Shown: in pieces, positions 15,903 to 24,065 of the stretch
How the letters are laid out: every line of letters begins with the position of its first letter
How positions within the stretch are numbered: position 1 is the first letter of the stretch
DNA from: Candidatus Latescibacterota bacterium
Lineage (GTDB): Bacteria > Latescibacterota > UBA2968 > UBA8231
Assembly: GCA_022825185.1 (NCBI GenBank)
Contig: JAJDYK010000283.1
Location: 1 to 30,341 of the forward strand
Direction: 5' to 3'
Length of the DNA stretch: 30,341 nucleotides
The notes under the pieces: generated by a model
What the model saw: the letters and a program-made list of their open reading frames with translations, nothing else
Told to the model about the DNA's origin: nothing
The model's database searches: none
Position numbers and translations under genes: made by a program

Positions 15903-17741
15903 CCCGTCGAGTGAAAACGAGACGGCTTGGACCCAATCGGTATGTCCTTTGAGGGTGGTTAGCCGCTTGCGACTTTCGACATCCCACAGGATTACGTTGT
16001 TATCACTTGAGCCAGACGCCAGCGTGGTACCGTCGGGTGAATACGCCACGGAAGTGACATTCCCCGTATGCCCTTTTAGGGTGGCTAGTTGCTTCTGCGT
16101 CGCAATATCCCATAGGGTTACGTTGTTATCGCTTGCCCCGGACGCTAGGATAGTGCCGTCGGGCGAAAATGCCACGGCAAGAACATAGTCCGTATGTCCT
16201 TTGAGGGTGACTAGTTTCTTTCGGCTTTCGACATTCCACAGGATTACGTTGTTATCGCTTGCCCCGGACGCTAGGATAGTGCCGTCGGGCGAAAATGCCA
16301 CGGCCTGGACCCAATCCGCATGTCCCTTGAGGGTGGCTCGCCGCTTCTTCTTCTCGACATTCCACAGAATTACGGTGTTATCGTCTGCCCCGGACGCTAG
16401 GATAGTGCCGTCGGGCGAAAACGCCACCGCTTGAATCCTACTCTTATGCCCTTTAAGGGTGGCCCGCTGACTCTTCTTCTCGACATCCCACAGGACTACA
16501 GTGTTATCCCCGCCGGACGCGAGCATGGTTCCATCGGGTGAAAACGCCGCGGCTTGGACCCTGGCTTCATGTCCTTGTAGGGTCTCCAGTCGTCTCTGGC
16601 TTGCGATATCCCACAGGACTACGGAGTCATCCCCGGATACTAGCATGGTTCCATCGGGCGAAAACGCCACGGTTTGAACCCCCGACCCATTCCCTTGTAG
16701 GGTGGCCTGCTGATTCCACATGGAAGGATCGTCGTCTGTAACGGATTGGTCGATCTCCGCTTGAGGAGGTCGCCAGAGTAGGACTCCACCGTCCCGGGCC
16801 CCAAACGCGAGCATGGTTCCGTCGGGCGAAAACGCCGCGAAAGTGACATTATTATGCTCTTTGAGGGTGGCCCGCTGCTTCCGGCTAGCGACGTCCCACA
16901 GGGTTACGGTGTTATTGTATGCCCTATCGTATGACCCGGATACCAGTGTGGTACCGTCGGGTGAAAACGCCAGAAAAAAAACATAGTCCGTATGCCCTTT
17001 GAGAGTGGCCAGTCGCCTGCGATTGACGACATTCCAGAGGACTATGGTGTTATCGTATGACCCGGATGCCAGTGTTGTTCCATCAGGTGAAAACGCCACG
17101 GCGTGGACATTATCCGCATGCCCTTTGAGGGTGGCCACCCGCCCTCGCCTCGCGATATCCCATAGGACTACGGTATTATCGCTCGCCCCAGACGCCAGCG
17201 TTGTTCCATCAGGTGAAAATGCCACGGCGTGGACGCTATCTACATGCCCTTTGAGGGTAGCCCGCTGTTTCCGGCTGGCGACATCCCACAGGACTACAGT
17301 GTTATCCCCGCCGGACGCGAGTGTGGTGCCGTCGGGTGAAAACGACAAAGATCGGACTAGGCCGGCATGCCCTTCTAGGATCTCGAGCCGCTTCTGGCTG
17401 GCGACATCCCGCAGAACTACGGTGTTACCTTCCCCGGATGCCAGTGTGGTGCCGTCGAGCGAAAACGCCACCGATCGGACCGAAAATGCGCTGGAAAAAA
17501 CAGAGGGGTCCACCTGCTCCTTGAGGACAGCCAACTGTCTCTGGCTGGCGACATTCCAGAGGACTACGGTATTATCGTCTGACCAAGACGCCAGTGTGGT
17601 TCCATCGGGTGAAAACGACAAAGATCGGACTAGACCCGCATGCCCTAGGGTAACCAGCCGACTCAAAATGGAAGAATCAGAATCGGCGCTAGCAGGAGCC
17701 GCCACTGCTAGCCCGATGATGACGGCGAATAATGTTTTCAT
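15840..17741 (-). CDS. Secreted 14-blade WD40 repeat protein, paralogue 2
   Basis: This 633-residue protein is a paralogue of the gene directly downstream and has the same plan: signal peptide (residues ~1-19, ending APASA), seven WD40 blades, a linker (QSVTDDDPSMW, about nt 16718-16778) and seven more blades. Blade 2 carries an eight-residue insert (DPSVFSSAF) and blade 6 a four-residue insert (DRAY). Several blades read LASGASDNNVILWNVESRKK, so the strand-D region is richer in Asn/Asp than in paralogue 1. The final blade is identical in its last 22 residues to that of paralogue 1. AGGAG lies seven bases before the ATG. It is the first gene of the minus-strand run; the intergenic gap to paralogue 1 is 19 bp. 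It has no catalytic motif, and a scaffold or binding role in the periplasm or outside the cell is inferred. Confidence 0.92.
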   Translation of the reverse strand: MKTLFAVIIGLAVAAPASADSDSSILSRLVTLGHAGLVRSLSFSPDGTTLASWSDDNTVVLWNVASQRQLAVLKEQVDPSVFSSAFSVRSVAFSLDGTTLASGEGNTVVLRDVASQKRLEILEGHAGLVRSLSFSPDGTTLASGGDNTVVLWDVASRKQRATLKGHVDSVHAVAFSPDGTTLASGASDNTVVLWDIARRGRVATLKGHADNVHAVAFSPDGTTLASGSYDNTIVLWNVVNRRRLATLKGHTDYVFFLAFSPDGTTLVSGSYDRAYNNTVTLWDVASRKQRATLKEHNNVTFAAFSPDGTMLAFGARDGGVLLWRPPQAEIDQSVTDDDPSMWNQQATLQGNGSGVQTVAFSPDGTMLVSGDDSVVLWDIASQRRLETLQGHEARVQAAAFSPDGTMLASGGDNTVVLWDVEKKSQRATLKGHKSRIQAVAFSPDGTILASGADDNTVILWNVEKKKRRATLKGHADWVQAVAFSPDGTILASGASDNNVILWNVESRKKLVTLKGHTDYVLAVAFSPDGTILASGASDNNVTLWDIATQKQLATLKGHTGNVTSVAYSPDGTTLASGSSDNNVILWDVESRKRLTTLKGHTDWVQAVSFSLDGTMLASGAEDGMVLLWRSFSQ

Positions 17742-17754
17742 AAGGCTTCTCCTA
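17722..17754 (-). repeat. 33-bp leader/start repeat, copy 2
   Basis: Matches 15801-15833 with one mismatch, covering the Shine-Dalgarno and first codons of WD40 gene 2. Confidence 0.85.
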
Positions 17755-17885
17755 GGTGAAACAAAATATACTATTTTGCGCGACGGCCCAATTCAGACGC
17801 GGCGGACTTGCTAAGGTGGGAAAAAGCTATAAGATAAGGCTACTTAGAGGGCTGAGCCGAACTTTAGAATCGGGAGTTTTCAGTT

Positions 17886-19145
17886 ATGAGGAACGTCATT
17901 GGAGTCATCCTCGGGGGTGGGCAGGGTGCGCGGCTCTTCCCGCTAACGCAGCTTCGCTCCAAGCCGGCTGTGCCGATTGGCGGCAAATACCGCTTAATCG
18001 ACATTCCCATCAGCAATTGTCTGCATTCTGGGATCAACCGCATTTTTGCCCTGACTCAATTCAATTCCGCTTCGCTCCACCGCCACATTAGCACGACGTA
18101 CCGCTTTGATTCCTTTTCCGATGGCTTTGTCGAGATCTTGGCTGCCGAGCAAACCCAAGACAGCGCCGCTTGGTACCAAGGCACGGCCGATGCGGTGCGC
18201 CAACAACTCAGGCGCTTGCTCTCGCGCCGGGCCGACCAAGTGCTAATCCTGTCGGGCGACCACCTCTATCGCATGGATTACCGCGCCTTTGTCGAAGAGC
18301 ATCGAGCGCGCGGCGCGGACGTGTCGATTGCGGTCAAGCCGGTGACGCGAGAAGCTGCGCCTGGGCTGGGGATCGTGCAGATGAATGCTCAGGGGCGGAT
18401 CGTGGATTTTCGCGAGAAGCCGCAAGACGAGGCTGAACTGGATGCTCTGCGGCTGCCGGCGGCTGCCGACCCGGAGGCGTGCTATATGGCCTCCATGGGC
18501 ATTTACGTGTTTGAACCCCAGGTCTTGGTCAGCCTACTGATGAGCAGCGACCAAGACGACTTCGGCAAGCACATCATCCCGGGCGCGATCCACAAGGTTG
18601 GCGTTTTTGCCCATACCTTTGACGGCTATTGGGAAGACATCGGCACCATTCGCTCTTTTTACGAGGCCAATTTGGCGCTGACGGATCAGTCGCCGCCTTT
18701 TAACTTTTACCGGGCCGACGCACCGATTTACACGCACGCGCGCTTCCTCTCTGGCACGCGGCTGGAGAATTGCCACATTGAGCGAGGGATTATCTGCGAA
18801 GGCTCGTACATACGGTCCGCCCGGATCGAGCGCTCAGTGATCGGGATCCGTTCGGTGATTGGCGAGAATTGCCAGATTTCCAACACCATTGTCATGGGTG
18901 CTGATTCGGATGAGTCGCCGGCCGATCGCGCGCGCAATGCCGCCCAAGGCATTCCAGATATGGGGATTGGTGCCAATAGCAAAATCACCGGCGCGATCAT
19001 CGACAAAAATGCGCGCATCGGCGAGGACGTTTGCATCACTAATAAGGATCGAGGCGTCGAGGCCGACGAGACAAACTACTACATCCGCGACGGGATCGTG
19101 GTTGTGCCTAAGGACGCGGTGATTCCGGCGGGTACTGTGGTATAA
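17886..19145 (+). CDS. glgC: Glucose-1-phosphate adenylyltransferase
   Basis: GlgC makes ADP-glucose from glucose-1-phosphate and ATP, the committed step of glycogen synthesis. The 419-residue product has the nucleotidyltransferase signature GGGQGARL at 10-17, KPAVP at 26-30, YQGTADAVR at 97-105, and GDHLYRMDY at 124-132 with the metal-binding D125. FREKP appears near 180. From about residue 285 a left-handed beta-helix of hexapeptide-like repeats follows (IICEGSYIRSARIERSVIG), and it ends VIPAGTVV. Phrases such as FALTQFNSASLHRHIS and GFVEILAAEQT are closer to cyanobacterial and plant enzymes than to E. coli GlgC. Allosteric control by glycolytic intermediates is known for the family, but the effector cannot be read here. 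GGGAG precedes the ATG by nine bases. No other glg gene is in the window. Confidence 0.95.
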   Translation: MRNVIGVILGGGQGARLFPLTQLRSKPAVPIGGKYRLIDIPISNCLHSGINRIFALTQFNSASLHRHISTTYRFDSFSDGFVEILAAEQTQDSAAWYQGTADAVRQQLRRLLSRRADQVLILSGDHLYRMDYRAFVEEHRARGADVSIAVKPVTREAAPGLGIVQMNAQGRIVDFREKPQDEAELDALRLPAAADPEACYMASMGIYVFEPQVLVSLLMSSDQDDFGKHIIPGAIHKVGVFAHTFDGYWEDIGTIRSFYEANLALTDQSPPFNFYRADAPIYTHARFLSGTRLENCHIERGIICEGSYIRSARIERSVIGIRSVIGENCQISNTIVMGADSDESPADRARNAAQGIPDMGIGANSKITGAIIDKNARIGEDVCITNKDRGVEADETNYYIRDGIVVVPKDAVIPAGTVV

Positions 19146-19161
19146 AGAAGAAGGGGGCGTA

Positions 19162-19200
19162 CAAAAAGAGGGACGGGTGTGAAACCCGTCCCTCTTTTTG
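19162..19200. terminator. Perfect bidirectional rho-independent terminator
   Basis: A 17-bp perfect stem (19162-19178 with 19184-19200) closes a five-base loop. The stem begins with A5 and ends with T5, so it works as a U-tract hairpin in both directions. It lies between the end of glgC and the end of the convergent beta-helix gene. Confidence 0.92.
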
Positions 19201-19217
19201 TGGTCAGTGCGCAAGTT

Positions 19218-20861
19218 CTATTTGAGCAAGGTCATCTTGCGGTGTAGGACCTGATCGCCAGCGCGGAGGCGGTAGAAATACGTGCCGGCGCTGAGGTCTG
19301 AAGCATCGACGGCGACCGAGTAGGAGCCAGCCATGCGCCATCCTTCGGCCAGCGTAGCTATCTGTTGGCCGAGGGTGTTGAAGAGGGTCAGTTCGACGTG
19401 ACCGTCAGCCGGAATGGCGTAGGCTATAATCGTGCTGGGGTTGAAGGGGTTGGGGTAGTTTTGGTTCAGTGTGTACGCACTGGGTATGGCTGCCGAAACC
19501 TCCGACTCTGAGGCGACGACGGTTGCCATCTCGTTGGGCATGATACCGGCTACCGCGAGGAAGGTCCAACCCGAGGTCCACAGTTCGTTGCCAAAGGCTC
19601 CGACGTAGTCAACTTGGGTGTAGAAGCCGTCGTTGGGAATGGCACCGCTGCCGTTCCAAGCCGGGCTAGAAGTTTGGAGCCTAGGATCGAGTCCGCCGTC
19701 GCGAGTGCGGGAAATGCCCATGAGAAGCGGATCCTCAAGGCGGTTGTTGTTGGCTACGAGGTGAGCGAGGGCAAACTCGGGAGCGAGAGAAGTAACGTCT
19801 TCACCAGCGCCAAAGCCCCACCAAATGTTGTTGGCCAAGACGAGGTCGCCAGCTTCTAAGCGAGCGCGGCTGTCTTCACCCGATTCCAAATCCTCAATAT
19901 CGACGCCTTCTCCGGCGAAATCAGTAAAAATACTATTGTGGTATTTGCCACCGGCATTGTCGCGGATTTTGAGCACCACGTCGTTGTCGCCGTTGGTGGA
20001 AAAGGCACCGGAGCCGATGTAGGTGGCATTGTAGATGGCTGGCGTGGCGTAGGGCGTGCCGTCCTCGGGCGTGGTGCCGCCATCGTGCTCACCGGCGCGA
20101 TTGCCTGTTTCGGCATCTTGAATCACGAACCAGAACTGGCCCTTGCCGCGAAAGCCCTCGTCGTAGTCAAAGGCGTCGTCGCCGTTGAACGCCGAGACCA
20201 AATACTTGGGGTTGACCGTGCCACCGAACCACTCAAAGCCGTCGTCTTGGTTGTTGTACACCTCGACGTATTCGATGACCGTGCCGCTGCCGACGCCGCC
20301 CATGGTCAGGCCGTTGATTTCGTTGCCCGCGCCAATGTCGGTACCGCCGTAGCGGATGGATACGTAGCGGAAGACGCCGGAGTTGTCTCCGTCGTCTTCG
20401 CCGCCGTAGAGGCCGCGCGGCTCGGTGGTGGGAATGCCTTCAATGGGGGTTTCACCTGGCGTGGAATTGAGGCTAGCCCAGCCGAGGATGATGACGCCGC
20501 CCCAGAGACCGCGCGCGTCGAGTGGCAAGTCGTTGGCATTGCTGACGTCGTCGGCCTCGGCGGTGAAGATGATTGGCTTATCCGCTGTGCCTTCGGCGAA
20601 AATTTTGCCGCCGCGAGCGACGACGAGGGCGCTGGCGTTTTCGCCTTGTCCCGGTTTGCCCTTGATGACCGTGCCCGGCTGAATCGTCAGCGAGGAGCCC
20701 TCACTGACAAAAACTAGGCCGTTGAGCACGTACTCGTTGTCCGCGGTCCATTCCACGCTGCCACCGACCGGAATATCGGCGGTGGTGACATCGATGGTGG
20801 CCGCTAAGGCAATGGTCGGCAACAGGGCGGTGCCGACCGCGAGCATTATCTTGCGCAGCAT
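19218..20861 (-). CDS. Secreted beta-helix-like protein with FlgD/T9SS-type C-terminal domain
   Basis: The 547-residue protein starts with a signal peptide (about residues 1-20, ending IALAA). It then has a region rich in short beta repeats: LNGLVFVSEGSSLTIQPGTVIKG, RGLWGGVIILG, EINGLTMGGVGSGTVIEYVEV, DDGFEWFGGTVN and DDAFDYDEGFRGKGQFWFV. The pattern fits a right-handed beta-helix and a family often found beside TonB receptors; some homologues are misleadingly named 'multidrug transporter'. The last ~90 residues (NYPNPFNPSTIIAYAIP ... GTYFYRLRAGDQVLHRKMTL) form the C-terminal domain used in many FCB bacteria for type IX secretion or surface display. Open frame extends upstream to 20936, but AGGAGG five bases before ATG 20861 and the signal peptide fix the start. 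Its leader carries Pho-box-like repeats. Phosphate-related surface binding is inferred, not shown. Confidence 0.88.
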   Translation of the reverse strand: MLRKIMLAVGTALLPTIALAATIDVTTADIPVGGSVEWTADNEYVLNGLVFVSEGSSLTIQPGTVIKGKPGQGENASALVVARGGKIFAEGTADKPIIFTAEADDVSNANDLPLDARGLWGGVIILGWASLNSTPGETPIEGIPTTEPRGLYGGEDDGDNSGVFRYVSIRYGGTDIGAGNEINGLTMGGVGSGTVIEYVEVYNNQDDGFEWFGGTVNPKYLVSAFNGDDAFDYDEGFRGKGQFWFVIQDAETGNRAGEHDGGTTPEDGTPYATPAIYNATYIGSGAFSTNGDNDVVLKIRDNAGGKYHNSIFTDFAGEGVDIEDLESGEDSRARLEAGDLVLANNIWWGFGAGEDVTSLAPEFALAHLVANNNRLEDPLLMGISRTRDGGLDPRLQTSSPAWNGSGAIPNDGFYTQVDYVGAFGNELWTSGWTFLAVAGIMPNEMATVVASESEVSAAIPSAYTLNQNYPNPFNPSTIIAYAIPADGHVELTLFNTLGQQIATLAEGWRMAGSYSVAVDASDLSAGTYFYRLRAGDQVLHRKMTLLK

Positions 20862-20887
20862 AGTATCCTCCTGATACTGGATAAAAG

Positions 20888-20925
20888 TAGTGGACGCCAG
20901 CGGCTCAAACCGCTGACGTCCACTA
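20888..20925 (-). promoter_or_regulatory. Leader hairpin with overlapping -10 box, beta-helix gene
   Basis: A 16-bp stem (20888-20903 with 20910-20925, one G-U pair on the transcript) closes a six-base loop, 27 bp upstream of the start codon. A TATAGT -10-like box (20922-20927, minus strand) overlaps its upstream foot, so a transcript from that promoter would begin in the stem. It could protect the 5' end of the mRNA, or be a terminator for readthrough from the receptor gene; the T-rich tract after it is short. Confidence 0.55.
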
Positions 20926-20950
20926 TAAAAGCACAAGCCTGTACCAATGA

Positions 20951-21000
20951 GATGGCAGTAGTGTGAACTAATGTGGCAGTAATGTGACCAGTTTGTTACA
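20951..21000 (-). promoter_or_regulatory. Pho-box-like tandem array upstream of the beta-helix gene
   Basis: On the minus strand five related heptamer-like units follow each other at 10-11 bp steps: TGTAAC, GGTCAC, TGCCAC, GTTCAC and TGCCAT, with A/T-rich ATTA-type spacers between most. This is the layout of PhoB boxes (two or more direct repeats of a CTGTCAT-like heptamer every 11 bp). The array also forms two 21-bp repeats (offset 21 bp). It lies 90-140 bp upstream of the start codon, just beyond the putative -10. Confidence 0.6.
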
Positions 21001-21017
21001 ACGCCTCAGCGAATGTG

Positions 21018-23918
21018 TCAGCGGTTGTAACTGACCGAAATCGAGAACGAACGGCCTTTGTAGTACTGGCTGGAGATGTAATCGATGTCTTGGTAGCGAT
21101 AGGCCTTCTCAAAGGAGGAGTCGAGGAGGTTTTTGGCACTCAGCTTGATCTTGTACTCCTGCCACTGTTGGGAGAAGGTGCAGTCGAGGGTGCCGCGCAC
21201 TTCCTCAAACACGTCCGGGGTCCCACCGAGACTGACTTCTGCCAAGCGCCGGCCGAAGATGTTGTAGTAGATGCCGGCCGCCGTGCCGGTGGCGAAGTTG
21301 TCGTAGCTGAGATCGAGGTTGATCAGGAAGGGCGACTGGCCTTGGAGTTGGCGCGTGTCGGCAGCCTGTGGGTCGAGGGCCCGGCGCAGCTTTAGCTCGG
21401 TGGAGTCAATGTTGACCTCGGAGCGAACCAGAGAGAGGTTGCCGCCGGCGTGAAAGTGTTCTAGCTGCGAGAGGAGGAATCCAAGGCCGCGCCGCGCCTC
21501 GAACTCGACCCCGGCCACTTGGGCTGCTGCGACGTTCTGGAACTGGACCTCGCCGTTGACGGTGAGAATGACGCGTTCGATGGGGTTTTTGAAGTCCTTG
21601 TAAAACACGCTGGCCGCGTACAGCTCACCGGGGTTGCCGAAGTGTTCCCAGCGCAAGTCGTAGTTGTTGATCAGAGTCCGCTCTAGCTCGGCGTTGCCGA
21701 TAAAGGTGAAGCCGCCGACGAAGCTGAACGAGGCAAATGGGGCTAGTTCGCGGAAGGTGGGTCGGGCGAGAGTGCGGCCGTAGGAGGCGCGCAGATTCAT
21801 GCCGGGGCGGATCTCCCAGACGGCGTTGAGCGAGGGCAGCAGGTCGTTTTCAGCAAGCTGGCCTGGGGTCTTGGTCGAGTCTTGGCTGGCCACGTCGATG
21901 CGCGTGGCTTCGAGCCGGGTACCTCCCACGAGGCGCAGTTGAGTGTTAATGGGCAATTCGAGCATGGCGTAGCCAGCGTAGATTTGCTGGTCGCCGTCGA
22001 AATTGCTCGAAAGTTGGGTGGCATCTTGGACGTAGGAGCCGAAGCGGTACTGACTGCCATTGCTGCTGATTAGCCCGACCTTGTCGGTGGCAAAAAAGGA
22101 GTCGGGTTGGCCGTCGTAGTCGATGTCGTCTTGGTCAAATTCGTAGCGCCGCTCGCGGAAGGTGCGCGCTTTGTCCAGCGCCAAGAAGCCGGTTTTGAAA
22201 TTGCTGCTGATACCCTGCCATTGCTTGAAGGGCAAGGTCAGGTTGAGCTGGAATTCGCGGTTGCTCTCGTCGAGGTCGCGGAAATAGCGGGTCGGCAGCG
22301 GATAGATCGAAGGCGAGATCGAGTAGTCAACGATGTCGCCCCGCAGGACGTTGCCTTCTGAGTCGCGCATGACCTCGCCGTTCTCGTCGCGCAGTGGGCG
22401 GTTTTTGAGGGTTACGTAATTATTGGTAAAAAATCGCAGGTCAGGCTCTTCTTGCGCCGAAGAAGAAGCAGATGCCGTCCATTCGGCCCGCAGGTCGCCC
22501 AAGCTGTCAAAGTGGTGTTTGCCCGCCAGTTGCAGCGATTGGATTTGGCGTTCGGTAAACTTCAAAACGCGCGTCTCGTACATGGCGTCTTCTTCGAGGT
22601 CGCGGGGGAATGCACCGGCTAGGTAGCGGGCGACGTCTTCACTGTTGCGGTTGTACATGTTGGTGACTGACAACTCGTGCGTGGGGGTCGGCTTGAGAGA
22701 CAAGGTAACGAGGCTGCCCCAAGCGATTTCCTGCGACCCCTGGGAGTCGGCGAGGTTAAAATTATTAGTCAGGGTGCTGGCTTCCTTACTGGTGAGTTGC
22801 CAGCGGGCCGAGGTGCCGTTGTCGTAAAAGGAAGAGTTGTTGCTGTAGATCAGGGTGCCGAGAAAGCCGAAGGGTTTGTCCAAGAGCGAGACTTGGTTGC
22901 CCACTGCAACCGAATAGCTCTGGTTCAGGGGGGTGGTCGTAGTGGTGGGGGCCATTACTGAGGAGAAAGACTTGGAATACTCGTCGAGTTGGAGCGCCTT
23001 TTCCTCGTCGTTGTACGCGGCACCCACATCGGGGATTTTTACCTCGCCGTTGGCCAAGGCATCGGGGATTTCGCGGGTTCCGTCGTCAACCCCGAGCCAA
23101 TCGCGTCCACCGCCCTCGTAGGTGAGAAACTGGTCGTTGAACGAGCTTTGGGTATTGAATTTGGTTGAGGCCGAGACGGAAAGGGTGAAGTTATCCGGGA
23201 ACGCCTTGGTGCCGATGTTGACGGCACCGCCGGTGAAGTCGCCGGGCTTGTCCGGGGTAAAGCTCTTGGTGGTGACGATGTTGTCTAAGAGAGAAGTGGG
23301 AAACAGATCCATGGGGACGGACCGCTTGTCGGGGTCGGCGTTGGGGAGCGAAGAGCCGTTGAGCTGGACCGAGCTATAGCGGTCGCCTAGGCCGCGGATA
23401 TAGACGTATTTGCCATCTACTACGGAAGCACCCGTTACGTGGGACATAGCCTCGGCCGCGTCGCCGCTGCCGGCGCGCGAGATTTCCTCGGCGCTGATCG
23501 CATCGCTGACGGCTGGGGCCTTTTGGCGCTCCTTGAGCAGGGCCGCACCGGTATTGCGCAGGGCCTTAGCTTCGACGACGACCTCGTCGTCGAGTTCTAG
23601 GGCCTCGGGCGCGAGGGTGATGGTCAGCTTGGCGACCTCGCCGTCTTGTACCTCGACGCCGATGATCGACGCATCCTGATAGCCGATCATCGAACTGGCC
23701 AGCACGTAGGTTCCGACTGGGACGTCGAAAAGCTGAAACCGGCCCTCAATATCGCAGGTTATGCCAAGTTGAGTGCCTTCTAGAAAGACGATCGCACCCA
23801 CGAGTGGGTCGCCGGTCTGGCGATCAAGAACCGCGCCGGATACCGTGCCAGTCTGCGCGAAGGCGGGACGGGCAAGGGCCAAAAAGGCGAGGACGACAAT
23901 GGACAAGCAGCGCTTCAT
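21018..23918 (-). CDS. TonB-dependent outer-membrane receptor with CarboxypepD_reg-like N-domain
   Basis: A 966-residue outer-membrane receptor that should import a ligand using TonB and proton-motive force. Seen in order: signal peptide (1-21, cleavage after AFA), a carboxypeptidase-regulatory-like beta-sandwich at about 25-105 (SGAVLDRQTGDPLVGAIVFL), a TonB-box-like segment DDEVVVEAKAL at 110-120, and a plug domain at about 130-240 with YVYIRGLGDRYSSVQLNG (171-188) and DFTGGAVNIGTKAF (227-240). A long beta-barrel follows. The barrel shows alternating segments such as NLRASYGRTLARPTFRELAPF and ends SISVSYNR. The Asp-rich DNDD-like loops of siderophore receptors are not obvious. A GGGAGG Shine-Dalgarno lies about eight bases before the ATG. 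Pho-box-like repeats precede the gene and the beta-helix gene follows 156 bp downstream. The ligand is unknown; a phosphate compound is inferred from context. Confidence 0.92.
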   Translation of the reverse strand: MKRCLSIVVLAFLALARPAFAQTGTVSGAVLDRQTGDPLVGAIVFLEGTQLGITCDIEGRFQLFDVPVGTYVLASSMIGYQDASIIGVEVQDGEVAKLTITLAPEALELDDEVVVEAKALRNTGAALLKERQKAPAVSDAISAEEISRAGSGDAAEAMSHVTGASVVDGKYVYIRGLGDRYSSVQLNGSSLPNADPDKRSVPMDLFPTSLLDNIVTTKSFTPDKPGDFTGGAVNIGTKAFPDNFTLSVSASTKFNTQSSFNDQFLTYEGGGRDWLGVDDGTREIPDALANGEVKIPDVGAAYNDEEKALQLDEYSKSFSSVMAPTTTTTPLNQSYSVAVGNQVSLLDKPFGFLGTLIYSNNSSFYDNGTSARWQLTSKEASTLTNNFNLADSQGSQEIAWGSLVTLSLKPTPTHELSVTNMYNRNSEDVARYLAGAFPRDLEEDAMYETRVLKFTERQIQSLQLAGKHHFDSLGDLRAEWTASASSSAQEEPDLRFFTNNYVTLKNRPLRDENGEVMRDSEGNVLRGDIVDYSISPSIYPLPTRYFRDLDESNREFQLNLTLPFKQWQGISSNFKTGFLALDKARTFRERRYEFDQDDIDYDGQPDSFFATDKVGLISSNGSQYRFGSYVQDATQLSSNFDGDQQIYAGYAMLELPINTQLRLVGGTRLEATRIDVASQDSTKTPGQLAENDLLPSLNAVWEIRPGMNLRASYGRTLARPTFRELAPFASFSFVGGFTFIGNAELERTLINNYDLRWEHFGNPGELYAASVFYKDFKNPIERVILTVNGEVQFQNVAAAQVAGVEFEARRGLGFLLSQLEHFHAGGNLSLVRSEVNIDSTELKLRRALDPQAADTRQLQGQSPFLINLDLSYDNFATGTAAGIYYNIFGRRLAEVSLGGTPDVFEEVRGTLDCTFSQQWQEYKIKLSAKNLLDSSFEKAYRYQDIDYISSQYYKGRSFSISVSYNR

Positions 23919-23955
23919 GGATGAACAACCTCCCTTGAAAAGATTTAAGCAGAAA

Positions 23956-24010
23956 TGATAGAGAGGCCGTGTTGAGAAGCGGTTACTCTGAAATTACAAT
24001 CCGGTTACAA
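23956..24010 (-). promoter_or_regulatory. Pho-box-like array and -10 candidate for the TonB receptor
   Basis: On the minus strand TTGTAAC (24004-24010), TTGTAAT (23993-23999) and GAGTAAC (23982-23988) are spaced exactly 11 bp apart, the period of PhoB boxes. A TATCAT -10 candidate lies a little downstream, around 23956-23961. The array is 64-92 bp upstream of the start codon. Confidence 0.6.
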
Positions 24011-24065
24011 GGGGTCTTGGAGGCAGTGTCTCTCTCGCAGGATGCAGGAGGAAAACGTCACCATT

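Noticed and set aside
13937..17741. Periodic ~126-bp repeats resembling a CRISPR or satellite array
   Set aside because: The period equals 42 codons of WD40 blades, units are imperfect and there are no spacers, so this is coding repeat structure.
16999..17814. 271-codon plus-strand frame opposite the second WD40 gene, with internal repeats
   Set aside because: Its repeats are the mirror image of the WD40 repeat DNA, which opens the antisense frame periodically; no start signal or domain supports it.
19938..20717. 259-codon plus-strand frame opposite the beta-helix gene
   Set aside because: The minus-strand protein has signal peptide, Shine-Dalgarno and C-terminal domain; the plus frame is Ala/Val-rich filler.
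20862..20936. Longer N-terminus for the beta-helix protein (start at 20936)
   Set aside because: The extra 25 residues would come from the leader hairpin, and AGGAGG plus a signal peptide mark ATG 20861.
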